DNA from: Baffinella frigidus
Taxonomy: Eukaryota; Cryptophyceae; Cryptomonadales; Baffinellaceae
Direction of reading: 5' to 3'
Length of the DNA: 11,350 bases
Assembly (NCBI GenBank): GCA_026770585.1
Contig: MU646738.1
Span: 181,982 to 193,331, forward strand
Positions within the stretch are counted from its first letter, which is position 1. Each line of letters begins with the position of its first letter. The position numbers and the translations under genes are program-made. Shown here piece after piece: positions 5,913-11,350 of this stretch. The notes beneath the pieces are model-generated. The model worked only from the letters and a program-made list of their open reading frames with translations. It was not told the DNA's origin and made no database searches.

Positions 5913-6081
5913 GTGACGCAACCTATAATTAGTTTTGTAAAGTAACTCGTTCCTGGTACAAATTGTAAAACAAGACCTCGTTTAAAAAGGAATTGGAGCC
6001 CTTTTTAGTTTTAAATGGACCTTGTTTTATAATTTGTACCAGAACGAGTTGCTGTACAAAACTATTTATAGGTTGCGTCAC
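5913..6081. mobile_element. MITE-like element H with TA target duplication
   Basis: Arms of about 65 bases are inverted repeats: GTGACGCAACCTATAATTAG then TTTTGTAAAG, and later ACTCGTTCCTGGTACAAATT then GTAAAACAAG, mirrored on the right with few changes. TA flanks both ends (5911-5912, 6082-6083). Slight symmetry outside (ATGCCA/TGGCAT) could mean the true ends lie about 20 bases further out. AT-rich, no coding capacity. It sits downstream of the second VSAERLL exon copy. Confidence 0.85.
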
Positions 6082-6099
6082 TATTAAAGTGGCATGCTG

Positions 6100-6168
6100 C
6101 CGCCGATTCTCCAAAGCCTGGGTCTGTAGCGAGGAGCGTAGCAGGTCCAACAGCCTCTCTGCACTCAC
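6100..6168 (-). CDS. Candidate coiled-coil-like exon, copy 2
   Basis: Acceptor ACACCGCAG (ending 6169) lies directly against the telomere-like block 6174-6410. The exon reads VSAERLLDLLRSSLQT then QALENRRQHA. It matches the 5534-5690 island for its first 16 residues and then differs. This comparison supports an exon edge exactly at AG|GTGAG. The 3' end is unclear because element H begins close by. Confidence 0.5.
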
Positions 6169-6173
6169 CTGCG

Positions 6174-6410
6174 GTGTAGGGTGTAGGGTGTAGGGTTTGG
6201 GGTTTGGGGTTTGGGGTTTGGGGTTTCGTGTTGGGGGTCTGGGGTCTGGGGTCTGGGGTTTAGGGTTTGGGGTTTAGGGTTTGGGGTGTAGAGTTTAGGG
6301 TTTAGGGTTTAGGGTTTGGGGTTTGGGGTGTAGGGTTTAGGTTTTAGGGCTTGGGGTTTAGGGTTTAGGGTTTAGGGTTTAGGGTTTAGGGTTTAGGGTT
6401 TAGGGTTCAA
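6174..6410. repeat. Telomere-like block ending in perfect TTTAGGG
   Basis: It runs from GTGTAGGG through TTTGGGG and GTCTGGG variants to at least seven perfect TTTAGGG units at about 6357-6407. In minus-strand terms it would be an intron ending in the acceptor at 6169-6170. Confidence 0.9.
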
Positions 6411-6530
6411 GCTAGGACCACCACATTTATCGTCCATTCATCGCATGCAAGGTCTCGACGAACACATCGTGTGGGATGTCCATTCATCTCGCGGTTCGCT
6501 GCCAGGGTCTCGACGACGACGTTAATAGGG
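6411..6530 (-). pseudogene. Duplicated exon-like island (VETLAANREMNG)
   Basis: The minus strand reads INVVVETLAANREMNGHP from about 6525. A second, shifted copy follows with GTCGAGACCTTGCATGCGAT, read as FVETLHAMNGR then stop. The two halves are an internal tandem duplication out of frame with each other. MITE A supplies the upstream edge. No domain is recognised. Confidence 0.4.
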
Positions 6531-6673
6531 TAACGGACAAAAAATGGGGCAGTTAGGCCTACGGTATTACCTACGGTAGGCCGTAGGGTTTTTCGTAGGA
6601 GCCACCCTAGGCCCCTACGGCCTACCGTAGGCAATACCGTAGGCCTAACTACCCCATTTTTAGTCCGTTAGCC
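6528..6673. mobile_element. MITE family A, full copy 3 (diverged)
   Basis: GGGTAACGGACAAAAAATGG at the left mirrors the right end CCATTTTTAGTCCGTTAGCC. The arms GTTAGGCCTACGGTATT and CCTACGGTAGGCCGTAGGG fold back on the right half. The loop differs from copies 1 and 2 and the left arm lacks the CCTAGGACCT segment. TA occurs at both edges (6526-6527, 6674-6675). In the minus-strand gene model its terminus supplies the stop codon (TAA at 6670-6668). Confidence 0.85.
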
Positions 6674-8405
6674 TACGAACGTGGAGTGTGTGTACCACGA
6701 AACACTTTCAACGCAAGATGTCAACTTTCCACGTGTGCACTTGCGTGGGGCGCGCACCTCCTCGTGACTGGCAGGGTGTAGGGTGTAGGGTGCAGGGTGT
6801 AGGGTGCAGGGTGTAGGGTGTAGGGTGTAGGGTATAGGGTGTAGGGCGTAGGGTGTAGGGTGTAGGATGCAGGGTGCAGGGCGTAGGGTGTAGAGTGTAG
6901 GGTGCAGACCTCCTCGTGACTTGCGCTGCTCCACTCTGCCAACTCCGCCTCCTCGTCCTGCTTAGGGTTTAGGGTTTAGGGTTTAGGGTTTGGGGTTTGG
7001 GGTTCATGGTTCATGGTTTAGGGGTTGGTTATAGGGTTCAGGATTCAGGGTACAGGGTTCAGGGTTCAGGGTTCAGGGTTCAGAGTTTATGGTTCAGGGT
7101 TCAGACGTCAGGGTTTAGGGTTCCGGGTTCAGGCGTCAGGGTTCAGGCGTCAGGGTTCAGGGTTTCGGGTTCAAGGTCCATGGTTCAGGATCCAGAGATC
7201 ATGGATCATGGTTTATGGTTCAGAGTTCAGAGTTCAGGGTTTAGGGTTCAGAGTTCAGGGTTAAGGGTTTCGGGTTCAAGGTCCATGGTCCATGGTCTAT
7301 GGTCCATGGTCCATGGTCCATGGTCCATGGTCCATGGTTCAGGAATCATGGATCATGGTTCATGGTTCAGAGTTCAGGGTTCAAAGTTCAGGGTCCAAAG
7401 TTCAGGGTTCATGGTTCAGAGTTCAGGGTTCAAAATTCAGGGTCCATGGTTCAAAGTTCAGGGTCCATGGTTCATGGTTCATGGTTCAGGGTTCAGGGTT
7501 CAGGGTTCAATGTTCAGGATTCAGGGTTTAGGGTTCAAGGTTCAAAGTTCAGGGTTCAGGATTCAGGGGTGGGCACCTCGAAGTCGTCGTAGTCCTCGGC
7601 GTTGCTCCTGTCGGGGGCGAGGGTTTAGAGTTTCGGGTTTGGGGTTTAGGGGTTTGGGTTTGGGTTTGGGGTTTTGGGGTTTGGGTTTGGGTTTGGAGTT
7701 TTGGGGTTGGGGTTTGGGGTTTGGGTGTTCGGGTTTGGGGTTTGGGTTTTGGGTTTTGGGGTTTGGGGTTTGGGGTTTGGGGTTTCGCATTTCCGGTTTC
7801 GCATTTCGCATTGTGGGTTTCGGGATTCGGGTTTCGGGTTTCAGGTTTCGGGTGTGTCGGGGGCCACCTGTCGGGGGTTTCGGGTTAAGGATTTCGGGTT
7901 TCGGGTTTCGCATTTCGGGTTTCGGGTTTCGCATTTCGGGTTTCGGGTTTCGGGCTTGTCGGGGGACACCTGTCGGGGGAGATCACTTGGTTTCCGGTTA
8001 GGGGTTAGTGATTACGGTTTGGGATTTAGGGTTTAGGCGTTCGGGTTTCGGGTTTCGGGCTTGTCGGGGGCCACCTGTCGGGGGTTTCGGGTTAAGGATT
8101 TCGGGTTTCGGGTTTCGCATTTCGGGTTTCGGATTTCGGGTTTGGGGTTTCGGGTTTGTCGGGGGACACCTGTCCGGGGAGATCACTTGGTTTCCGGTTA
8201 GGGGTTAGGGATTACGGTTTGGGATTTAGGGTTTAGGCGTTCGGGTTTCGGATTTCAGGTTTCGGGCTAAGGATTTGGGGTTTCGGGTTTAGGCGTTCGG
8301 GTTTCGGGTTTGGGGTTTCGGGCTTGTCGGGGGGCACCTGTCGGGTGTGAGCACCTCAAACTCTTTGATCTCGTCCTGCTCCGACCACCGCACCCCCATC
8401 TTCTC
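6668..8405 (-). CDS. Four-exon 3' gene part with telomere-like introns
   Basis: Proposed minus-strand exons are 8405-8338, 7607-7577, 6957-6910 and 6757-6668. Exon 1 (after CCACGGCAG) reads EKMGVRWSEQDEIKEFE, VLTPDR, with donor GACAG|GTGCC. Exon 2 (after CCCCCGACAG) completes the R codon and reads SNAEDYDDFE, donor GAG|GTGCCC. Exon 3 (after CCCTAAGCAG) reads DEEAELAEWSSASHEE, donor GAG|GTCTGC. Exon 4 (after GAGGAG) reads VRAPRKCTRGKLTSCVES, VSWYTHSTFVG, stop. Phase holds at all three joins. Introns of about 730, 619 and 152 nt are largely GGGTTTCG, GGGTTCA and GGGTGTA repeats. The protein is acidic then basic; no domain is recognised. The 31-nt exon is unusually small. The start is not in this set of exons. 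Confidence 0.45.
6772..6906. repeat. GGGTGTA/GGGTGCA heptamer array (third intron)
   Basis: About 19 heptamers, mostly GGGTGTA with GGGTGCA and GGGCGTA variants. The array is bounded on both sides by the 14-base direct repeat AGTCACGAGGAGGT (minus strand), once at each exon edge. Confidence 0.9.
6961..7568. repeat. TTTAGGG then GGGTTCA heptamer array (second intron)
   Basis: It starts with perfect TTTAGGG units next to the exon 3 acceptor and passes into about 75 units of GGGTTCA, GAGTTCA and GGTCCAT type. Because seven is not divisible by three, plus-strand frames cycle through a 21-base peptide repeat (GFRVQGS), giving long but meaningless open frames. Confidence 0.9.
7618..8337. repeat. 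GGGTTTG then GGGTTTCG array with 207-bp higher-order unit (first intron)
   Basis: 7620-7795 is GGGTTTG-rich; from 7795 the unit is GGGTTTCG. A higher-order unit of 207 bases starts near 7864 and repeats at 8071, with a partial copy near 8335. Each contains CACCTGTCGGGGG, the reverse complement of CCCCCGACAG|GTG, that is, extra copies of the exon 1 donor. It also contains GAGATCACTTGGTTTCCGGT segments. Confidence 0.85.
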
Positions 8406-8413
8406 CTGCCGTG

Positions 8414-8618
8414 GTAGGGTTCAGGGTTCAGGGTTTAGGGTATAGGGTATAGGGTAAAGGGTATGGGGTACAGGGTACAGGGTTCAGGGTATAGGGTACA
8501 AAATACATGGTACAGGGTACAGGGTACAGGGTATGGGTACAGGGTACAGGGTACAGGGTACAGGGTACAGGGTACAGGGTACAGGGTACAGGGTATGGGG
8601 TATAGGGTATAGGGTTCC
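8414..8618. repeat. GGGTACA/GGGTATA heptamer array
   Basis: About 28 heptamers, mainly GGGTACA and GGGTATA. It lies between the acceptor of the 8405-8338 exon and the end of the chimeric exon at 8684-8633, as an intron would. Confidence 0.9.
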
Positions 8619-8632
8619 GCTTAGTCATGCAC

Positions 8633-8684
8633 AACCAGCCCTCCCACGCGGAGGAGTCGCCGACCACCGCACCCCCATCTTCTC
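8633..8684 (-). pseudogene. Chimeric exon copy (EDGGAVV ... AWEGWL)
   Basis: After acceptor CCACGCAG, the first 25 nt equal the start of the 8405-8338 exon (GAGAAGATGGGGGTGCGGTG then GTCGG). The last part equals the end of the 8805 exon (TGGGAGGGCTGGTT). It reads EDGGAVVGDSSAWEGWL in the phase that fits WEGWL. The donor position reads GTGCAT where the sister copy has GTGAGT. It looks like a recombinant between two exon copies. WEGWL resembles the first strand of PH domains, but that is too short to claim. Confidence 0.5.
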
Positions 8685-8691
8685 CTGCGTG

Positions 8692-8790
8692 GTGGGTTGG
8701 GGGTTGGGGGTTTGAGGTTTGGGGGTTAAGGTTCGGGTTTGGGGTTCGGGGTTTGAGGGTTGGGGTTCAGGGTTTAGGGATTAGGGTTCC
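8692..8790. repeat. Telomere-like block (GGGTTTG, GGGGTTG)
   Basis: Irregular heptamers and octamers ending in TTTAGGGATTAGGG. As an intron it would span 8804-8685, about 120 nt, between the WEGWL exon and its chimeric copy. Confidence 0.85.
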
Positions 8791-8804
8791 GACTGGTCAC
8801 TCAC

Positions 8805-8880
8805 AACCAGCCCTCCCAAGTGTACGAAGTCTCTTCAGGCGCGGGGGCGCGCGGAAGCAGCACTTCCCCCCTCAGCCGTA
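8805..8880 (-). CDS. Candidate exon end (PEETSYTWEGWL)
   Basis: The minus-strand frame reads LPRAPAPEETSYTWEGWL and then meets GTGAGTGACC, a consensus donor, at 8804-8803. The upstream edge is uncertain; the frame stays open into the 75-bp repeat region. The 8684-8633 copy shares WEGWL and the same break point, which supports the donor. Confidence 0.4.
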
Positions 8881-8889
8881 GCCTTTTTT

Positions 8890-9330
8890 GGGGGGGGGGG
8901 TCCACCGCAGCCACATCGGTACCAGTGAAGATCGCCCACCGTGTGGGGGCGGGTATGGACTCATCGGTGGGGGGAATCAGTCGCGGCCACATCGGTACCA
9001 GGGATCCTAGCTCTGCCCCAGTCGGGTTGACTGATCGTGTTCACTCCAAAAGCTGACGGCGTTTCACCAAGACCCTGGGGAATTGACTTCCGGTCTCGAT
9101 TTTGAAATTGACGAGGCCAAACCGTGTGTGGCAGAGCTAGGGATCACACACCTATCGGGGGAGAGTATCGTCTCATCGAGCGGGGGAATCCGTCGCAGCC
9201 AAATCTGTACCAGCGAAGACCGCGCACCGTGTGGGGGAGGGCATAGTCTCATCGGGGGGGGAGGTCCATCACAGCCCAATCGGTACCAAGGGAGCGTTCA
9301 CCTTGTGGGGGCGGGCGACGGGGGGGGTCT
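8890..9330. repeat. ~75-bp repeat array, possibly coding
   Basis: Units carry GTACCAGTGAAGATCGCCCA, CCGTGTGGGGGCGGG, ACTCATCGGTGGGGGGAATC and GTCGCAGCCA, with copies at about 8898-8970, 8971-9000 (partial), 9140-9205, 9206-9283 and 9284-9325. On the minus strand two units read PAPTRWAIFTGTDVAAVD and PSPTRCAVFAGTDLAATD; on the plus strand units read AHRVGAGMDSSVGG. Both strands are partly open and the few differences do not decide the frame. The minus strand fits the neighbouring exons. Confidence 0.6.
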
Positions 9331-9382
9331 GGGTGTGGGCGGCGCGCTCGGCCTCGCTCTTGTTCTTGAGCAGCTGCAACTC
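9302..9382 (-). CDS. Candidate exon, helical (ELQLLKNKSEAERAA)
   Basis: Acceptor GTGTGAGCAG lies before 9382 and donor CACAAG|GTGAAC at 9301-9300. The 81 nt encode 27 codons in phase 0: ELQLLKNKSEAERAAHTQ then TPPVARPHK. The heptad-like leucines and charges suggest a short coiled coil. Diverged copies follow acceptors at 9539 and 9701. No family is recognised. Confidence 0.5.
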
Positions 9383-9489
9383 CTGCTCACACACCGTGTT
9401 TTTGTGCGTTGAGTACGTATGTCCACTTTTCGAGGGCAGCTTTTCAACCACGGCTGCGTTGAGATCATGCGGTCCTGTGCGGACCACGC

Positions 9490-9539
9490 TACGACAAACC
9501 CCACGCCTCTCTTCGGAGGGCCCCGGACAGCTGCAACTC
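9490..9539 (-). pseudogene. Diverged copy of the ELQL exon
   Basis: After CCAGAAG, the minus strand reads ELQLSGALRREAWGLS and then stops. Only the first 15 bases match the 9382-9302 exon. The upstream intron-like sequence ACACGGCGCGC is shared with the other copies. Confidence 0.45.
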
Positions 9540-9589
9540 CTTCTGGCGCGCCGTGTGTGTGTTTTGGACGTACTCAACGTCTACGCCTA

Positions 9590-10045
9590 TGGGTGGACGA
9601 CCTAACTTCGGCATTAATCAAATTCCGGCATTCCGGCCGGCCCGGGCTCCGTTCCGCTCAAAAGCTGACGGCCTTGCTCTTGTTCTTGAGCAGCTGCAAC
9701 TCTGCTCGCGCGCCGTGTGTTTGTATTTAGTACGCCACGCCCGGTCGTCACCTGGAATTTCGGTTACAAGTCTCATGGTTAATTTGGTACCGCGCGGACG
9801 TGGATACCTTGAAGCTTGGACGAGGAGTTGCGTGTCACCAGGTCCTGTCCTCATTTACTACCACGACAACAAAACGTTGCGTCGTGAAATCCCCACTTAT
9901 GACCTGGCGTGGGTCTAAACCTCAGGGTGGACGACCTACCTTCAGAGTGAACCAAGTTCCGGCATTCCTTCCGGCCCGGGCTCCTTTCCGCTGGCAAGTT
10001 GACGGACTCGTACCGCACACCACGAACTTCAACGTGCGATTAGCC
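9590..10045. repeat. Two diverged copies of a ~90-bp unit
   Basis: GGGTGGACGACCTA, CAAATTCCGGCATTCC, GGCCCGGGCTCC and TTCCGCTCAAAAGCTGACGG at 9590-9670 match 9926-10010. Part of it (GGCCCGGGC ... GTACCGC) recurs at 10738-10782. On the minus strand the right copy reads GRNAGTWFTLK followed by CTGAAG|GTAGGT, a strong donor; the left copy has TT in place of GT there. 9720-9925 holds no recognised gene. Confidence 0.6.
9660..9701 (-). pseudogene. Frameshifted copy of the ELQL exon
   Basis: Acceptor GCGCGAGCAG is followed by AGTTGCAGCTGCTCAAGAAC then AAGAGCAAGGCC. It lacks the first G of the 9382-9302 exon, which shifts the frame if the same acceptor is used. It then runs into the CCGTCAGCTTTTGAGCGG repeat. 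Confidence 0.5.
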
Positions 10046-10060
10046 TGACAGTCAACCCGC

Positions 10061-10204
10061 GTTTATCCGGGGAAACCTGTTTTTCTTTCATTTGATGGCA
10101 ACGAAAATTACTACACAGTTGCTTTAATATTACTAATAAGAACGAATTGTGTAGTAATTTTCGTTGCCATCAAATGAAAGAAAAATAGGGTTCCCCGGAT
10201 AAGC
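10061..10204. mobile_element. MITE-like element I
   Basis: Arms of about 55 bases: TTATCCGGGGAAACCTGTTT then TTCTTTCATTTGATGGCAAC and GAAAATTACTACACA, mirrored with few changes at 10147-10203. The loop is AT-rich. GCG occurs just outside both ends (10059-10061, 10202-10204) and may be a 3-bp target duplication. The inner arm TTGTGTAGTAATTTTCGTTG matches the core of element E at 19 of 20 bases. Confidence 0.8.
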
Positions 10205-10294
10205 GTGAGGCAGCGCTAGGTTGTGGTGGCTGAGAGCGAGAAACAACTCCCGTGCGACTACCCCTCCCTGGCTGGTGACGGGCACCTGGACCTG

Positions 10295-10478
10295 GTCCAT
10301 ATTCTCATTCTTCTCTCAGAGAATAGTGTGACAGTCCATATTCTCATTCTTCTCTCAGAGAATAGTGTGACAGTCCATATTCTCATTCTTCTCTCAGAGA
10401 ATAGTCTGACAGTCCATATTCTCATTCTTCTCTCGGAGATTAGTCTGACAGACTATTCTCTGAGAGAGGAATATAGAC
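10295..10478. repeat. 39-bp tandem repeat, four copies plus one inverted
   Basis: Units of exactly 39 bases start GTCCATATTCTCATTCTTCT and end CAGAGAATAGTGTGACA, at 10295, 10334, 10373 and 10412. They are followed at 10451-10478 by a shortened copy in reverse orientation. Copies 1 and 2 are identical; later ones carry G-to-C and other changes. Each unit contains ATTCTC ... GAGAAT, a small hairpin. Because 39 is 13 codons, the plus strand stays open with VHILILLSENSVT repeats, which I regard as incidental. Confidence 0.9.
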
Positions 10479-10509
10479 GGACAGTCAACCTGTGTCAGAC
10501 AGAGCTAGA

Positions 10510-10523
10510 CCCCCCCCCCCCCC
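10510..10523. repeat. C14 homopolymer
   Basis: Fourteen consecutive C. The exact length may be unreliable in sequencing. Confidence 0.9.
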
Positions 10524-10677
10524 GTGGGAGAGTGGAACATATGCAAGTATGGCGAGCCCAGAACAACCGAAAAACGCACCGTTTCAAACCGTCCGCGTGG
10601 GGCGGTGGCCTATGTCAACTTAGGACACGTGGTCTAATTACTCAGGCAGAGCTAGAACAAGATGGCGAGAGTGGAAC

Positions 10678-10736
10678 CTGGAGAAGGGTATCCTTGCGGC
10701 TCTGGATCGACGAGTCGGCGCGCGTCCCGAGGACGT
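10678..10736 (-). CDS. 59-nt candidate exon, copy 3 in minus order
   Basis: Acceptor CGGGCCAG, then the frame DVLGTRADSSIQSRKDTLLQ, then donor CTCCAG|GTTCCA. Similarity between the three copies falls off at the AG and GT edges. Compared with the other copies it has synonymous changes (GAT for GAC, CTT for CTC) and none of the three has a stop on the minus strand. Fifty-nine is not a multiple of three, so successive copies could not be spliced in frame to each other directly. Confidence 0.55.
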
Positions 10737-10846
10737 CTGGCCCGGGCCCTTCCCCGCTCCAAACTTGACAGATTTGTACCGCAACTGGCGAGCCAAAACA
10801 GACGGAGCCAGAGCGAGAAACCCCAAGACAACACGGGGAGTGGTAC

Positions 10847-10905
10847 CTGGAGGAGGGTGTCCTCGCGGCTCTGGGCTGACGAGTCGGGGCGCGTCCCGAG
10901 GACGT
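10847..10905 (-). CDS. 59-nt candidate exon, copy 2
   Basis: Acceptor AAGGCCAG, frame DVLGTRPDSSAQSREDTLLQ, donor CTCCAG|GTACCA. The plus-strand frame that is open in the other copies is broken here by TGA, which favours the minus strand. The gap to the next copy (10846-10737, 110 nt) starts GTACCA and ends GGGCCAG, like an intron. Confidence 0.55.
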
Positions 10906-10948
10906 CTGGCCTTGGCCGCGCGGGCAAGCCCATGCCAACTTATGCGTA

Positions 10949-11052
10949 TCCCTTAAGTGGCAAGTAGGCTCATACGCCCTACCGTAGGGCCCTAGGACCT
11001 GCCTAGGACCTCTTGGGGGTCAATTTTGACCCCCCCGCCACTTAAAGGAAGG
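10949..11052. mobile_element. MITE family B, copy 2
   Basis: The first 62 bases match 3388-3449 with about three changes (TCCCTTAAGTGGCAAGTAGG, CTCATACGCCCTACCGTAGG, GCCCTAGGACCTGCCTAGG). The right half differs: a GGGGGTCAATTTTGACCCCC hairpin and a decayed right end, GCCACTTAAAGGAAGG. TA lies at 10947-10948 and 11053-11054. It sits between two copies of the 59-nt exon. Confidence 0.8.
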
Positions 11053-11137
11053 TACAGAATAAGATGACGGATTTGTGGGAGAGTTGACTCCAGGAAAACG
11101 ACTTGTACAACACTTTCTTTGAGATAGAATGGCGAAC

Positions 11138-11196
11138 CTGGAGGAGAGTGTCCTTGCGGCTCTGGGTGGACGAGTCGGGGCGCGTCCCGAGGACGT
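11138..11196 (-). CDS. 59-nt candidate exon, copy 1
   Basis: Acceptor CGATGCCAG, frame DVLGTRPDSSTQSRKDTLLQ, donor CTCCAG|GTTCGC. Upstream (11197-11230) the sequence GGCCGCGCGGGCGAGCCCAT is shared with copy 2. On the opposite strand an ATG at 11129 opens a frame reading MANLEESVLAALGG and then into the terminal repeat without a stop. I favour the minus strand because the three copies agree there. Confidence 0.55.
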
Positions 11197-11261
11197 CTGG
11201 CATCGGCCGCGCGGGCGAGCCCATGCTCGGGGTCTTCCGCTCCTCTTTGTCCCTGTGTGTG

Positions 11262-11350
11262 TGGGGGGGGGGTTTGGGTTTGGGTTTTGGGATTTTGGGG
11301 TTTGGGGTTTGGGGTTTGGGGTTTGGGGTTTGGGGTTTGGGGTTTGGGGT
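11262..11350. repeat. Telomere-like block (GGGTTTGGGGTTT) at right edge
   Basis: After a run of nine G at about 11263, the sequence settles into uniform TTTGGGG heptamers to the end of the window (at least nine units). The array evidently continues beyond it. Confidence 0.9.

Noticed and set aside
6668-6942. Minus-strand open frames rich in LHPTPYTLHPAP
   Set aside because: These are translations of the GGGTGTA array; only the parts outside it (SHEEVRAPRK...) are retained in the exon model.
6997-8001. 334-codon plus-strand open frame
   Set aside because: It consists almost wholly of the 7-base repeat read in three phases (GFRVQGS-type peptide). It crosses the minus-strand exon at 7607-7577 and has no non-repeat core.
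10295-10450. CRISPR-like array
   Set aside because: The repeats are directly adjacent with no unique spacers, the next copy is inverted, and the context is eukaryotic.
10223-10768. 181-codon plus-strand open frame
   Set aside because: Its middle is the 39-bp tandem repeat, whose length keeps the frame open by chance. Its end lies opposite the 59-nt minus-strand exon and the frame is not kept in sister copies.
11262-11350. True chromosome end
   Set aside because: The terminal array is uniform TTTGGGG rather than TTTAGGG, and similar variant blocks occur throughout the window, so an internal array cut by the window edge is as likely.
1-11350. tRNA, rRNA or other structured RNA genes
   Set aside because: No cloverleaf with a GGTTCRANNCC-type arm or rRNA-like conserved segment was recognised; the many GGTTCA matches belong to the heptamer arrays.

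Overview
The window looks like nuclear DNA from a eukaryote, most likely a unicellular alga. I see no bacterial operon, rRNA, tRNA or CRISPR array. The dominant feature is telomere-like DNA. Perfect TTTAGGG (plant/green-algal type) occurs near 6357-6407 and 6961-6990. Many degenerate heptamers and octamers also occur (GGGTTCA, GGGTGTA, GGGTACA, GGGTTTCG, TTTGGGG). The G-rich strand is always the + strand. A prasinophyte-like green alga would fit, but that is inference and the genus cannot be fixed from this sequence.

The long plus-strand reading frames are translations of these heptamers and are not genes. The credible coding signal is on the minus strand. It consists of short islands (about 30-110 nt) that read as normal protein, are often bounded by AG and GT, and are separated by blocks of telomere-like repeat. 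The clearest chain runs 8405-8338, 7607-7577, 6957-6910 and 6757-6668, where reading phase is kept across three proposed repeat-filled introns to a stop codon. A second recognisable island, 4807-4734, encodes the start of a DEP domain (CFTGAELVDWLV), and a fragment resembling its second half lies at about 4690-4640. Other islands are duplicated two to five times and partly decayed: the IDEDNL exon end, the VSAERLLDLL exon, the ELQLLKNK coiled-coil-like exon, the WEGWL exon and a 59-nt exon at the right end. I read the window as an exon-rich gene or set of gene remnants on the minus strand that has been swollen, duplicated and partly broken by repeats.

The rest is mobile and satellite DNA. At least nine families of short palindromic, non-autonomous inverted-repeat (MITE-like) elements are present: A (four copies), B (two copies), and C, D, E, F, G, H and I. 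Several have TA or longer target duplications, or unfilled paralogous sites. Layout: 1-420 telomere-like; 429-1298 elements A-half, C and D plus one exon; 1360-2300 four-unit tandem array broken by element E; 2387-2735 elements A and F; 2761-3487 direct repeats and element B; 3634-5300 DEP exon fragments in telomere-like DNA with element G and a (TC)26 tract; 5396-6175 repeat, coiled-coil-like exon copies, elements A and H; 6174-8805 the main exon and telomere-like intron series; 8890-9330 75-bp repeats; 9302-10045 duplicated exon units; 10061-10204 element I; 10295-10478 39-bp repeats; 10678-11196 three copies of a 59-nt exon with element B; 11262-11350 telomere-like DNA running off the end.

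No complete gene with a confident start can be annotated. Exon boundaries come from reading frame, AG/GT dinucleotides and comparison of duplicated copies; no transcript evidence is available here.
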